Notes: generated by a model not told the origin, from the sequence alone. Shown: positions 35,179 to 43,227, counted from the stretch's first letter. The stretch is DNA of 64,000 nucleotides from Bacteroides sp. MSB163 (GCF_036416795.1 NZ_CP143867.1:2472001-2536000); one strand, 5' to 3'. A program made the numbers and translations.

Positions 35179-35241
35179 ATGAACAAGTACTATCAACATA
35201 CAGTCACATCCATGTGCATGACCATGACCCTTAGGGGTTAA
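35179..35241 (+). CDS. thrL: Threonine/methionine-rich leader peptide of the thr operon
   Basis: 20-codon ORF between the promoter and thrA. It starts MNKYYQHTVTS and ends MCMTMTLRG; four Thr and three Met besides the start lie in the last 13 residues. Leader peptides rich in the end product are the basis of ribosome-mediated attenuation. Here threonine (and possibly methionine, which also derives from homoserine) would be sensed. ACCC-TTAG-GGGT forms a small hairpin over the last codons. A full terminator/antiterminator pair between 35242 and 35371 was not clear by eye. Confidence 0.65.
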   Translation: MNKYYQHTVTSMCMTMTLRG

Positions 35242-35371
35242 TGGATAGTATTTGTGTTTCTACGTGTTACACTATTTTTCAGCAGTTTTTCTTATTTAAT
35301 TCAAGTCAATACAGGCATATACGTCCTGTTCCCGACACATTGTATCAACCTTATCAATAGTAATAAAGGAT
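35242..35371 (+). promoter_or_regulatory. Leader between thrL and thrA, probable attenuator region
   Basis: 130 nt with T-rich stretches (CTATTTTTCAGCAGTTTTTCTT) and no coding potential. Expected to contain alternative hairpins if attenuation operates, but I could not assign a convincing terminator stem. Confidence 0.35.
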
Positions 35372-37804
35372 ATGAAAGTAATAAAATTCGGCGGAACGTC
35401 CGTAGGTTCCGCGAACAGTATTTTGAGCGTAAAGAGAATTGTAGAAGCAGTAGAAGAACCGGTAATTGTGGTGGTTTCCGCACTGGGGGGCATCACAGAC
35501 AAGCTGATAAACACGTCGAAAATGGCGGCTGCCGGTGATGCTGCTTACGAAAATGAGTTCCGCGAAATTGTTTACCGCCATGTGGAAATGATTAAAGAAG
35601 TGATTCCCGCAGGTGAGGGGCAAGTGGAACTGCAACGCCAGATTGGTGAATTGCTCAATGAACTGAAAGATATTTTCCAGGGTATTTATCTGATAAAGGA
35701 CCTTTCGCAAAAGACTTCCGATACGATTGTCAGCTATGGCGAGCGTTTATCATCCATTATCGTTGCAGAGTTGACGGGAGCCAAATGGTTTGATTCACGC
35801 AAGTTTATCAAAACTGAAAAGAAGCACTCCAAGTATGTATTGGATACTGAGTTGACGAATGAGCTGATTCGTGAAACATTCAGCATTTTGCCGAAGCGTG
35901 CACTGGTGCCGGGGTTCATCTCTACTGATAAGGTGACGGGAGATGTTACGAACCTAGGGCGTGGTGGTTCCGATTATACAGCTTCGGTTATTGCGGCGGC
36001 ATTGGATGCTGACCAATTGGAAATCTGGACGGATGTGGATGGTTTCATGACTGCCGATCCGCGTGTGATTTCTACCGCTTATACCATTAACGAATTGAGT
36101 TATGTAGAGGCAACGGAGCTTTGTAATTTCGGTGCCAAGGTAGTATATCCGCCGACTATTTATCCGGTTTGCCACAAGAATATTCCTATTTTAATAAAGA
36201 ATACATTCAATCCCGAAGGAACGGGAACGATTATCAAGCAGGAAGTATCTGATCCGCGCACGAAAGCGATTAAAGGTATTTCTTCTATCAATGATACCAG
36301 TCTGATTACTGTGCAGGGTCTAGGTATGGTAGGTGTGATTGGTGTGAACTACCGCATCTTCAAGGCGTTGGCGAAGAATGGCATCAGTGTGTTCCTTGTA
36401 TCTCAGGCTTCTTCGGAGAACTCAACGTCTATCGGTGTGCGTAATGCGGATGCCGACCTGGCTTGTGAAGTGCTGAACGAGGAATTTGCCAAAGAGATTG
36501 AAATGGGAGAGATCTCACCGATACAGGCAGAGAAGAACCTGGCTACGGTAGCTATTGTAGGTGAAAATATGAAGCATACCCCGGGTATTGCCGGAAAGCT
36601 GTTCGGTACGTTGGGACGTAACGGTATCAATGTAATAGCTTGTGCCCAAGGTGCTTCGGAAACGAATATCTCATTTGTAGTGGATTTCAAATCATTGCGT
36701 AAATCATTGAACGTTATCCATGACTCATTCTTCCTGTCGGAATACCAGGTACTGAACCTCTTTATTTGTGGTATCGGTACGGTGGGTGGCAGCCTGGTGG
36801 AACAAATCCGTTGTCAACAGCAGAAGTTGATGATGGAGAATGGATTGAAGCTACATATTGTGGGTATCGCTGACGCTGACCGGGCTATGTTTAGCCGTGA
36901 AGGCTTCGATCTGACGGATTTCCGTGCAGAACTGGCAGAGAAGGGTAAACCGAGTACGCTGGAAACTTTGCGTGATGAGATTATCGGTATGAATATCTTC
37001 AACTCGGTATTTGTAGACTGTACGGCAAGTGCGGCAGTTGCTTCCTTGTATAAAGACTTGTTGTTACACAACGTTTCTGTAGTGGCTGCCAATAAAATTG
37101 CTGCTTCTTCGGAATATGAGAACTACCGTGAATTGAAACAGATCGCCCGTCAGCGTGGTGTGAAGTACCTTTTTGAAACGAATGTGGGTGCGGGACTTCC
37201 GATTATCAATACGATCAATGACCTTATCCATAGTGGTGACAAGATATTGAAGATTGAAGCTGTACTGAGTGGCACGCTGAACTATATCTTTAATAAGATC
37301 AGTGCGGATATTCCTTTCAGCAAGACCATCAAGATGGCGCAGGAAGAGCGTTACTCCGAACCGGATCCGCGTATCGACCTGAGTGGCAAGGACGTTATCC
37401 GTAAACTGGTGATCCTGGCACGTGAAGCCGGTTACAGACTGGAACAGTCGGATGTAGAAAAGAACCTGTTCGTACCCGATGATTTCTTTGAAGGTTCACT
37501 GGATGATTTCTGGAAGAAAGTGCCGGGTCTGGATGCGGACTTCGAAGCCCGTCGCAAGGTATTGGAAGCTGAGAACAAGCATTGGCGTTTTGTTGCTAAA
37601 CTGGAGAATGGCAAAGCATCAGTCGGACTGCAGGAAGTGGGTGTAAACCATCCGTTCTATGGTTTGGAAGGTAGTAACAATATCATTCTGCTGACTACGG
37701 AACGTTATAAAGAATATCCGATGATGATACAAGGATACGGTGCCGGTGCCGGAGTGACGGCGGCGGGTGTATTTGCGGATATCATGAGTATTGCAAATGT
37801 TTAA
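35372..37804 (+). CDS. thrA: Bifunctional aspartate kinase / homoserine dehydrogenase I
   Basis: 810 aa, close to E. coli ThrA (820). Residues 1-290: aspartokinase (KFGGTSVGSANS at the N-terminus, later RGGSDYTASVIAAALDA). Residues ~300-460: ACT-type regulatory pair (LGMVGVIGVNYRIFKAL, HTPGIAGKLFGTLGRNGINV), the expected site of threonine feedback. Residues ~465-810: homoserine dehydrogenase (ICGIGTVGGSLVEQI NAD fold, LSGTLNYIFN, GKDVIRKLVILARE). It provides homoserine for threonine and for the metA pathway. First structural gene of the thr operon, expressed behind a Thr/Met-rich leader peptide. Confidence 0.95.
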   Translation: MKVIKFGGTSVGSANSILSVKRIVEAVEEPVIVVVSALGGITDKLINTSKMAAAGDAAYENEFREIVYRHVEMIKEVIPAGEGQVELQRQIGELLNELKDIFQGIYLIKDLSQKTSDTIVSYGERLSSIIVAELTGAKWFDSRKFIKTEKKHSKYVLDTELTNELIRETFSILPKRALVPGFISTDKVTGDVTNLGRGGSDYTASVIAAALDADQLEIWTDVDGFMTADPRVISTAYTINELSYVEATELCNFGAKVVYPPTIYPVCHKNIPILIKNTFNPEGTGTIIKQEVSDPRTKAIKGISSINDTSLITVQGLGMVGVIGVNYRIFKALAKNGISVFLVSQASSENSTSIGVRNADADLACEVLNEEFAKEIEMGEISPIQAEKNLATVAIVGENMKHTPGIAGKLFGTLGRNGINVIACAQGASETNISFVVDFKSLRKSLNVIHDSFFLSEYQVLNLFICGIGTVGGSLVEQIRCQQQKLMMENGLKLHIVGIADADRAMFSREGFDLTDFRAELAEKGKPSTLETLRDEIIGMNIFNSVFVDCTASAAVASLYKDLLLHNVSVVAANKIAASSEYENYRELKQIARQRGVKYLFETNVGAGLPIINTINDLIHSGDKILKIEAVLSGTLNYIFNKISADIPFSKTIKMAQEERYSEPDPRIDLSGKDVIRKLVILAREAGYRLEQSDVEKNLFVPDDFFEGSLDDFWKKVPGLDADFEARRKVLEAENKHWRFVAKLENGKASVGLQEVGVNHPFYGLEGSNNIILLTTERYKEYPMMIQGYGAGAGVTAAGVFADIMSIANV

Positions 37805-37889
37805 TTAATGAAGAATGATTAATGAAGAATGAAGAATTAGGCTGCGCTATCACACCGCATGGAAATTCTTCATTCTTAATTCAATTAAT
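37805..37889. repeat. Hairpin repeat with AATGAAGAATG arms between thrA and the next gene
   Basis: Left side: tandem AATGAAGAATG units; centre GGCTGCGCTATCACACCGCATGG; right side ATTCTTCATTCTTAATTC, complementary to the left. It fills the whole gap from the thrA stop to the ATG at 37891. The centre shares GGCTGCGCTAT with the repeats at 30712, 38416 and 39918. If translated from an upstream ATG it would give MKNEELGCAITPHGNSSF, which is rejected as part of the protein. Confidence 0.82.
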
Positions 37890-37890
37890 T

Positions 37891-39201
37891 ATGAAACATA
37901 TAATCATATTAGGCGATGGAATGGCGGATTGGCCTGTGGAGTCATTGGGCGGTAAGACGCTGATGCAATATGCCAAGACGCCTTATATGGATAAACTGGC
38001 AAGCATGGGACGTACGGGACGGTTGAAGACTGTTGCCGACGGTTTCCATCCCGGTAGTGAGGTAGCGAATATGTCCGTTCTGGGTTATGACCTGCTGAAA
38101 GTTTATGAAGGACGAGGACCTCTGGAAGCTGCCAGCATCGGTGTAGATTTGAAACCGGGTGAGATGGCAATGCGTTGTAACATCATTTGCATTGAAGGTG
38201 ATCATATTAAAAACCATTCTGCCGGACACATCACAACGGAAGAAGCCGATGTACTGGTGAAATACTTGCAGGAGCATCTGGGTAATGAACGGGTGCGTTT
38301 ACATACAGGTGTTCAGTACCGTCATTTATTGGTGATCAAAGGTGGAGATAAGCGTATCGATTGTACGCCACCGCACGATGTACCGTTGAAGCCTTTCCGC
38401 CCGTTACTGGTGAAAGCTACAAGTGAGTCAGCTACAAGTGACGAGCTACAAGCTACAAGTGCTATGCAGGATGATAGCGCAGCTCACTCGTCACTTGTAG
38501 CTGGTAGCTCGTCGCTTGCTCCCCTGACTCCGCAACAAACCGCTGATTTGATTAATGACCTTATCCTGCGTTCACAGGAGCTTTTGAAAAATCATCCGTT
38601 GAATCAGAAGCGAATGGCGGAAGGGAAAGACCCGGCTAACAGTATTTGGCCCTGGAGTCCCGGCTATCGTCCTAAAATGGAACGTTTGTCTGATAAGTTC
38701 CCACAAGTGAGACGGGGGGCAGTGATTTCTGCTGTAGATTTGATCAATGGTATCGGATATTATGCGGATTTGCGCCGCCTGACAGTGGAAGGTGCAACGG
38801 GCTTGTATGATACCAATTATGAAAATAAAGTGGCTGCCGCACTGGAAGCCCTGAAGACGGATGATTTCGTCTATCTGCATATCGAAGCCAGCGATGAGGC
38901 CGGACATGAAGGGAATGTGGATTTAAAACTTCTGACGATCGAGAATCTGGATAGCCGTGCTGTAGGTCCTATATATGAAGCCGTGAAAGATTGGGAGGAA
39001 CCGGTAGCTATTGCCGTATTGCCCGATCATCCTACTCCATGTGAGCTTCGCACACATACCAATGAACCGATCCCTTTCTTCATCTGGTATCCGGGTATCG
39101 AACCGGATAGTGTACAGACCTTTGATGAAGCGTCTGTTTGCGAAGGAAGTTACGGATTATTGAAGGAAGATGAGTTTATTAATGAATTTATGAAAAGCTG
39201 A
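37891..39201 (+). CDS. Phosphoglycerate-mutase-like proposed homoserine kinase (archaeal apgM family) with an in-frame repeat insertion
   Basis: 436 aa from the ATG at 37891 (MKHIIILGDGMADWP). It is a member of the alkaline-phosphatase superfamily resembling archaeal cofactor-independent phosphoglycerate mutase (SEVANMSVLGYD with the nucleophilic Ser region, HIEASDEAGHEG, LPDHPTPCELRTHT metal ligands). A subfamily found between homoserine dehydrogenase and threonine synthase genes has been proposed to be a non-orthologous homoserine kinase. The position here, between thrA and thrC with no GHMP-type thrB in view, fits that. Residues 176-210 (ATSESATSDELQ to SSSLA) are encoded by a 105-bp repeat inserted in frame. 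Confidence 0.82.
   Translation: MKHIIILGDGMADWPVESLGGKTLMQYAKTPYMDKLASMGRTGRLKTVADGFHPGSEVANMSVLGYDLLKVYEGRGPLEAASIGVDLKPGEMAMRCNIICIEGDHIKNHSAGHITTEEADVLVKYLQEHLGNERVRLHTGVQYRHLLVIKGGDKRIDCTPPHDVPLKPFRPLLVKATSESATSDELQATSAMQDDSAAHSSLVAGSSSLAPLTPQQTADLINDLILRSQELLKNHPLNQKRMAEGKDPANSIWPWSPGYRPKMERLSDKFPQVRRGAVISAVDLINGIGYYADLRRLTVEGATGLYDTNYENKVAAALEALKTDDFVYLHIEASDEAGHEGNVDLKLLTIENLDSRAVGPIYEAVKDWEEPVAIAVLPDHPTPCELRTHTNEPIPFFIWYPGIEPDSVQTFDEASVCEGSYGLLKEDEFINEFMKS
38416..38520. repeat. In-frame 105-bp hairpin repeat with GCTACAAGTGA arms
   Basis: Left arm: GCTACAAGTGAGTCA, GCTACAAGTGACGA, GCTACAAGCTACAAGTGC. Centre on the plus strand: ATGCAGGATGATAGCGCAGC (complement of GCTGCGCTATCAT). Right arm: TCACTCGTCACTTGTAGCTGGTAGCTCGTCGC. 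It is 35 codons long and translated within the proposed homoserine kinase. A diverged 84-bp relative lies in the next gene at 39918-40001. Confidence 0.88.
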
Positions 39202-39203
39202 TT

Positions 39204-40571
39204 ATGAAATATTACAGTACCAATAAACAAGCTCCCGACGCCAGCCTGGAAGAAGCCGTAGTGAAGGGACTTGCTGCCGACAAAGGACTTTTCATGCCAT
39301 ATAGCATTAAACCTTTGCCACAAGATTTTTATGATAGTATCGATACTTTTTCTTTTCAGGAGATTGCCTATCGTGTAGCCGACGCTTTCTTCGGAGAAGA
39401 TATTCCAGCCGATACGTTGAAGCAAATCGTATATGATACGCTGAGTTTTGATGTTCCTTTGGTGAAGGTGACGGAAAATATTTATTCACTCGAACTTTTC
39501 CATGGCCCGACGCTTGCTTTCAAAGATGTGGGCGGACGTTTCATGGCCCGTCTTTTAGGATACTTCATCAGAAAAGAAGGTAAGAAACAAGTCAATGTCT
39601 TGGTTGCTACTTCCGGTGATACGGGAAGTGCGGTAGCTAATGGTTTCCTCGGTGTGGAGGGTATTCATGTATATGTGCTTTATCCTAAAGGGAAAGTCAG
39701 TGAAATACAGGAGAAACAATTTACGACTCTCGGACAGAATATCACGGCCCTTGAAATAGACGGTACATTCGATGATTGCCAGGCGTTGGTGAAATCTGCC
39801 TTTATGGATAAGGAACTGAATGAGCATTTGCAACTGACCAGTGCCAATTCCATTAATGTAGCACGATTCTTACCGCAGGCTTTCTATTACTTCTATGCTT
39901 ATGCTCAACTGAAGAAAGCTACGAGTGACAAGCTACGGGCTACAAGTGCTGTGCAGAATGACAGCGCAGCTCACTCGTCACTGGTAGCTGGTAGCTTGTC
40001 ACCGGTTATCTGTGTTCCGAGCGGTAACTTTGGAAATATCACTGCCGGATTGTTTGGTAAACGTATGGGATTGCCTGTGAAGCGTTTCATTGCTGCCAAT
40101 AACCGTAACGATATCTTCTATCAATATTTGCAAACTGGAGTTTATACTCCACGTCCTTCTATCGCCACCATTGCCAATGCTATGGATGTGGGCGATCCGA
40201 GTAACTTTGCCCGTGTGCTCGATCTTTATGGAGGTAGTCATGCAGCCATTTCTGCCGAAATTAGTGGTACCACTTATACCAATGAACAGATTGCCGAAAC
40301 GATGCGTGAGACGTGGAAAGAATGTCATTACCTGCTTGATCCGCATGGTGCCTGTGGTTGCCGTGCTCTGAAAGAAGGATTGAAACCAGGTGAAACAGGT
40401 ATCTTCTTAGAGACGGCACATCCGGCAAAATTCCTCGAAACCGTAGAAGGTATAATCGGCGAAACCGTAGAGATTCCTGCGAAACTGAAAGCTTTTATGC
40501 AAGGTGAAAAGCAAAGTCTGTCGATGACAAAGGAATTTGCTGATTTCAAAAGCTATCTATTGTCGCTATAA
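39204..40571 (+). CDS. thrC: Threonine synthase with an in-frame repeat insertion
   Basis: 455 aa, PLP enzyme converting O-phosphohomoserine to threonine. N-terminal YYSTNKQAPDASLEEAV; PLP lysine in GPTLAFKDVGGRF; LVATSGDTGSAVANGF phosphate-binding loop; VPSGNFGNITAGLFGKRMG. It starts 2 bp after the preceding stop, so it is translationally linked. Residues 239-266 (ATSDKLRATSAV to VAGSLS) come from an 84-bp hairpin repeat and split QLKK from PVICVPSG. In related enzymes these flank directly, so the insert probably forms a surface loop. Confidence 0.93.
   Translation: MKYYSTNKQAPDASLEEAVVKGLAADKGLFMPYSIKPLPQDFYDSIDTFSFQEIAYRVADAFFGEDIPADTLKQIVYDTLSFDVPLVKVTENIYSLELFHGPTLAFKDVGGRFMARLLGYFIRKEGKKQVNVLVATSGDTGSAVANGFLGVEGIHVYVLYPKGKVSEIQEKQFTTLGQNITALEIDGTFDDCQALVKSAFMDKELNEHLQLTSANSINVARFLPQAFYYFYAYAQLKKATSDKLRATSAVQNDSAAHSSLVAGSLSPVICVPSGNFGNITAGLFGKRMGLPVKRFIAANNRNDIFYQYLQTGVYTPRPSIATIANAMDVGDPSNFARVLDLYGGSHAAISAEISGTTYTNEQIAETMRETWKECHYLLDPHGACGCRALKEGLKPGETGIFLETAHPAKFLETVEGIIGETVEIPAKLKAFMQGEKQSLSMTKEFADFKSYLLSL
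39918..40001. repeat. In-frame 84-bp hairpin repeat inside thrC
   Basis: Same class as the repeat at 38416: arms GCTACGAGTGACAAGCTACGGGCTACAAGTGC and CACTCGTCACTGGTAGCTGGTAGCTTGTC-like, centre GTGCAGAATGACAGCGCAGC. It is 28 codons. The arms and core differ at many positions from the copy 1.4 kb upstream, so the two are not a recent tandem duplication. Confidence 0.88.
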
Positions 40572-40615
40572 GAAGCAGAATTTCTTTAAGCAGGAAGAAA
40601 TAAAGATCCGAAAGC

Positions 40616-40720
40616 TTGACTTTGGTGTTTCAATATAGTATATTTGTAACCGTAATTTAACTCAGATTCAAGTTTAAATTAGTGTAAGAGGAGGGGCATT
40701 GCTTCTCCTCTCTTTTTTAT
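40616..40720 (+). ncRNA. Candidate ~66-nt small RNA with complete promoter and terminator
   Basis: TTG (40616-40618), 20 nt, then TATATTTG (40639-40646) form a near-consensus Bacteroides promoter; the predicted start is about 40653. The terminator is AGAGGAG-GGGCATTGCTT-CTCCTCT followed by CTTTTTT, ending near 40718. No ORF lies between. It contains AGATTCAAGTTTAA (40664-40677), nearly repeated as AGATTTAAGGTTAA in the second candidate at 51383. It could also be a leader or terminator pair for a lost gene; nothing is encoded downstream on this strand. Confidence 0.5.
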
Positions 40721-40730
40721 CCCATCTGAA

Positions 40731-40774
40731 ATGCCACATTTGATCTTCCCGAATGCCACATCTTAATGACTGAA
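40731..40774. repeat. 22-nt-period repeat array C, left fragment (two units)
   Basis: ATGCCACA starts at 40731 and 40753, 22 nt apart. The inverted repeat of the insertion sequence begins at 40772, inside the next expected unit. The complementary core TGTGGCAT recurs with the same period on the other side of the insertion (42521 onwards). Confidence 0.7.
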
Positions 40775-42501
40775 ATTCGGGATATTCAGTAAATGTCCCT
40801 CTTTCTTATAAATTAAGAGAACAGTTTTACTTTACGTGAGCTTTTCTCTTAATTTTTTTGTGTAAAGTCTCAAGTCTTCTATCTTTTTAATAGAATATTA
40901 TTTACATATTCTTATTTTTTCTTCCCAACGGTACATTATGTATATGTCTTTTTAGGGGAAGTTAAAACCCTCTCCTCTTTTCTTCTTCTTCTTTTAGTTT
41001 GATTATGCAGCCGTTCTTTTTTTCTTTTCGACCTTTTCTATCATAGATACCGCATTGGCCGTATGTATTCCAAAGAAAATCCAAAGTATTTCCGTTTTCC
41101 TGTTTCTGGCTTTTATTCTGGCCAGTGAGTAATGTTGTTTCTGCGTTCCAAAACTTCCTTCCAGGCGGGTAGCCCTTTCACGGCTGAGTTCCGACCGTAA
41201 GATTTTCCGCAGTGGCTCATCTTTGGCAGCTCTTCCCTTACGCTTAAAGGAAGTACTTATATGATATTTAGTACAAAATTTCCGGTTGGCATTATTAGCA
41301 TAGATTGAATCCGCTGCAAGCGCCTTAACCCTGACCTTGGTCAGTTGTCGTTGCAAATGAATACAGTCTTTCAAACGTACTCCTTTGTTAAAAGCCTTAA
41401 AGGAGATATGTTCTATGAAGGAGATTCCATCTATTTGTATATTGTTGACCTTGGCTCCGAACTCAACGGATTTGGTTTCCTTGCCTCTGATAATGGGGCG
41501 AAGGTAATGCCGGTCGATACTCGCGATACGGTTGGACACTTTTTTGCCTGCAAATAAATTCTTCCCTTGCTCAAGGACTGTCTGTATGACCGAGAAACGT
41601 CTTTGGTAATCAGAGGATAGTGTAAGCCTGTGCCTGTAGGATGAATGAAGATGCTCCAGCTGGTCCAGTAACTTTTCCAATAACTGAAGTAGCCTGCGTT
41701 TAATCATACGGGTCTGTGATTTCCTGCGTTTACGCAGTTTACTGTAAGCAAGGTAGGCACGGCTTACATCAAGATACTTGTTACGGGGACGTTGTATGTG
41801 CAATGTACGGCAATGTTTGCACAGATGGCGATGAAGCCATACAATACCTTCCCATAAGAGTTTGACATCAGTAGGAAAGCGCAAATGACTTTCATAACAG
41901 GTGGCATCGGTCATACAGACATGAAGGTTCTCAAGATAAGGTTTCCAATGCTCAGCCAGAATAAGCTGGAGGGACTCAATAACAAGGCGGTCCGCTAGTT
42001 CCTGGCGAATCGCACTGACGATTTTAGGATTGGTCAGTGGATGAAGAGGATCAATCTGAACACCACAAAATAACTGGTAATGAATATTACCGTTTAAATG
42101 CTCAATCAGTTGTGCATCGGAAAAGTTGGTATAGGACTTCAGGACCATCAAGGCTATTTTACCTTCGGGAGAAAAATAACTTTTACGACCCAAAGCAGAG
42201 GACTTCAAATGCATTTGTCGGGCCAGTTCCGAGAAAGGAAACAGAGCATGGAGGCGACCTAATTCGCTCGTTGCAAAACTTTGACGATATTTTTTTAGCA
42301 TATCGAACTCGGTAAAACCTAAACAAGGTTCGATTTCGGAGATTTTTTGTATCTTTACCATGTGTTTTTAGTTTAGATTACCCCCGTTTTGGCCGTCAAA
42401 CCGTTTTTTTGGGGGGAATGCTTAAAGATACAAAAAAGGCAACTAACTCGCAATGAATTAGTTGCCTTAAATTTTATTATTTTGGGAATATCCCGAAATT
42501 C
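40772..42501. mobile_element. Insertion sequence, ~1.73 kb, single transposase gene
   Basis: Terminal inverted repeats GAAATTCGGGATATTC (40772-40787) and the complement of GAATATCCCGAAATTC (42486-42501) match at 15 of 16 positions. One transposase gene lies on the minus strand. Internal hairpins lie at both ends: ATTAAGAGAA/TTCTCTTAAT plus a T-run at 40812-40860, and AAGGCAACTAA.../...TTAGTTGCCTT at about 42436-42468; both could stop outside transcription. No target-site duplication is evident. It interrupts a 22-nt-period repeat array. Confidence 0.85.
41003..42361 (-). CDS. IS1182/IS5-like transposase (DUF772 plus DDE domain)
   Basis: 452 aa. The N-terminal half resembles the InsH/DUF772 domain (KSYTNFSDAQLIEHLNGNIHYQLFCG, HPLTNPKIVSAIRQEL). 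Acidic positions compatible with a DDE triad: CMTDATCYESHLRFP (first Asp, near 150), ALAADSIYANNANR (second Asp), and a late Glu in RATRLEGSFGTQKQHY. The basic C-terminus ends KVEKKKRTAA. It appears intact, so the element could be active. Family naming is by eye and could be another IS5-group member. Confidence 0.85.
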   Translation of the reverse strand: MVKIQKISEIEPCLGFTEFDMLKKYRQSFATSELGRLHALFPFSELARQMHLKSSALGRKSYFSPEGKIALMVLKSYTNFSDAQLIEHLNGNIHYQLFCGVQIDPLHPLTNPKIVSAIRQELADRLVIESLQLILAEHWKPYLENLHVCMTDATCYESHLRFPTDVKLLWEGIVWLHRHLCKHCRTLHIQRPRNKYLDVSRAYLAYSKLRKRRKSQTRMIKRRLLQLLEKLLDQLEHLHSSYRHRLTLSSDYQRRFSVIQTVLEQGKNLFAGKKVSNRIASIDRHYLRPIIRGKETKSVEFGAKVNNIQIDGISFIEHISFKAFNKGVRLKDCIHLQRQLTKVRVKALAADSIYANNANRKFCTKYHISTSFKRKGRAAKDEPLRKILRSELSRERATRLEGSFGTQKQHYSLARIKARNRKTEILWIFFGIHTANAVSMIEKVEKKKRTAA

Positions 42502-42666
42502 CACACTCTAACGGGCAATTAGTGTGGCATTTACCCGGTTATAGTGTGGTATTTGCCTTATTCAACTGTGGGAAACACACCATCTACTTGTGGCAAAAGC
42601 ATCATCTGTTTGCATGAAACACATGATGCCTTTGGGAGATTCAGACCATCTGTTTCAGAGATATGC
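42499..42666. repeat. 22-nt-period repeat array C, right fragment (seven to eight units)
   Basis: Units start at 42499, 42521, 42543, 42565, 42587, 42609 and 42631, with a decayed one at 42653. The first full ones read AGTGTGGCATTT and AGTGTGGTATTT. A second phased motif (A)CCATCT/ATCATCTGTTT/ATGATG/ACCATCTGTTT starts at 42579, 42601, 42623 and 42645. CCACACT (42501-42507) and AGTGTGG (42521-42527) are inverted. The rest of the gap to 42742 shows nothing else. Confidence 0.75.
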
Positions 42667-42742
42667 TACTAAGGACAACAGTGATAAACCACTTGCCGGA
42701 GTTAAGAATATATAAATCTGCTCTTGACAAAAAAACAGTAAC

Positions 42743-43054
42743 TTATTCCTTTTTGGGAACCACCTTCAGCTCTCCCATCTTTAGTCGGTTGTCCCATAGT
42801 ACAACAACTTCTATCTTCTTAAGACTATGTCGATAGAATAGTGTATATCCCGGGTGAGGAATGATGTAGCGTATGTTCTCTATTTCCGTTGTTTGTCCGA
42901 TGAATGGATTCATGCTGATACGGTGCAGCATGTTCTGCAATTGTACATAGAGCACTTCACCGACCTCATTATTCCCATTCTTTAGTTTTAGTATCTGGAA
43001 TGCCTCCTTCAACTGTTTCTTGGCGACGAGCGACCATATTACTTGCTTAGCCAT
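42743..43054 (-). CDS. RelE/ParE-family toxin
   Basis: 103 aa with the ParE/RelE fold pattern: VIWSLVAKKQLKEAFQIL helices at the N-terminus, IRYIIPHPGYTLFYRHSLKKIEVVVLWDNR in the C-terminal strands (the Arg and aromatic positions are typical). These toxins cleave ribosome-bound mRNA (RelE) or poison gyrase (ParE); which one cannot be told. The start overlaps the antitoxin gene by 16 bp, the usual order. Confidence 0.82.
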   Translation of the reverse strand: MAKQVIWSLVAKKQLKEAFQILKLKNGNNEVGEVLYVQLQNMLHRISMNPFIGQTTEIENIRYIIPHPGYTLFYRHSLKKIEVVVLWDNRLKMGELKVVPKKE

Positions 43055-43227
43055 TCTGCTACCTCCTTGTTTATTGTTAAGTTATTTTGTCCTTCGCGAT
43101 TATCCAATTGGCAACAGGCAGTTTCAATCTCCCGGCGCAGTTGATGAGAGAATGTGAGCACTTGTTCTTTGCTCTTAGGTTCATCTTGGGTTTCGGTACG
43201 CAGTGTGTCTTTTTTTTTACTTTTCAT
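43039..43227 (-). CDS. Antitoxin partner of the RelE/ParE toxin
   Basis: 62 aa, highly charged N-terminus (MKSKKKDTLRTETQDEPKSKEQ), no recognisable DNA-binding motif; assigned by position directly before, and overlapping, the toxin gene. Short helical C-terminus (NLTINKEVAEWLSK) would wrap the toxin. Family not recognised. Confidence 0.65.
   Translation of the reverse strand: MKSKKKDTLRTETQDEPKSKEQVLTFSHQLRREIETACCQLDNREGQNNLTINKEVAEWLSK

Noticed and set aside
35052..35234. 60-codon open frame across the thr promoter
   Set aside because: It overlaps the promoter box and lies in a different frame from the Thr/Met-rich leader peptide.
37822..37890. N-terminal extension MKNEELGCAITPHGNSSF of the mutase-like protein
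   Set aside because: It is a translated hairpin repeat; the conserved start MKHIIILGDG is at 37891.
38416..40001. The two repeats in the kinase-like gene and thrC as a recent tandem duplication
   Set aside because: They differ in length (105 and 84 bp) and at many positions, and the surrounding genes are unrelated.
40772..42501. Target-site duplication of the insertion sequence
   Set aside because: Bases outside the inverted repeats (GACT and CACA) do not match.
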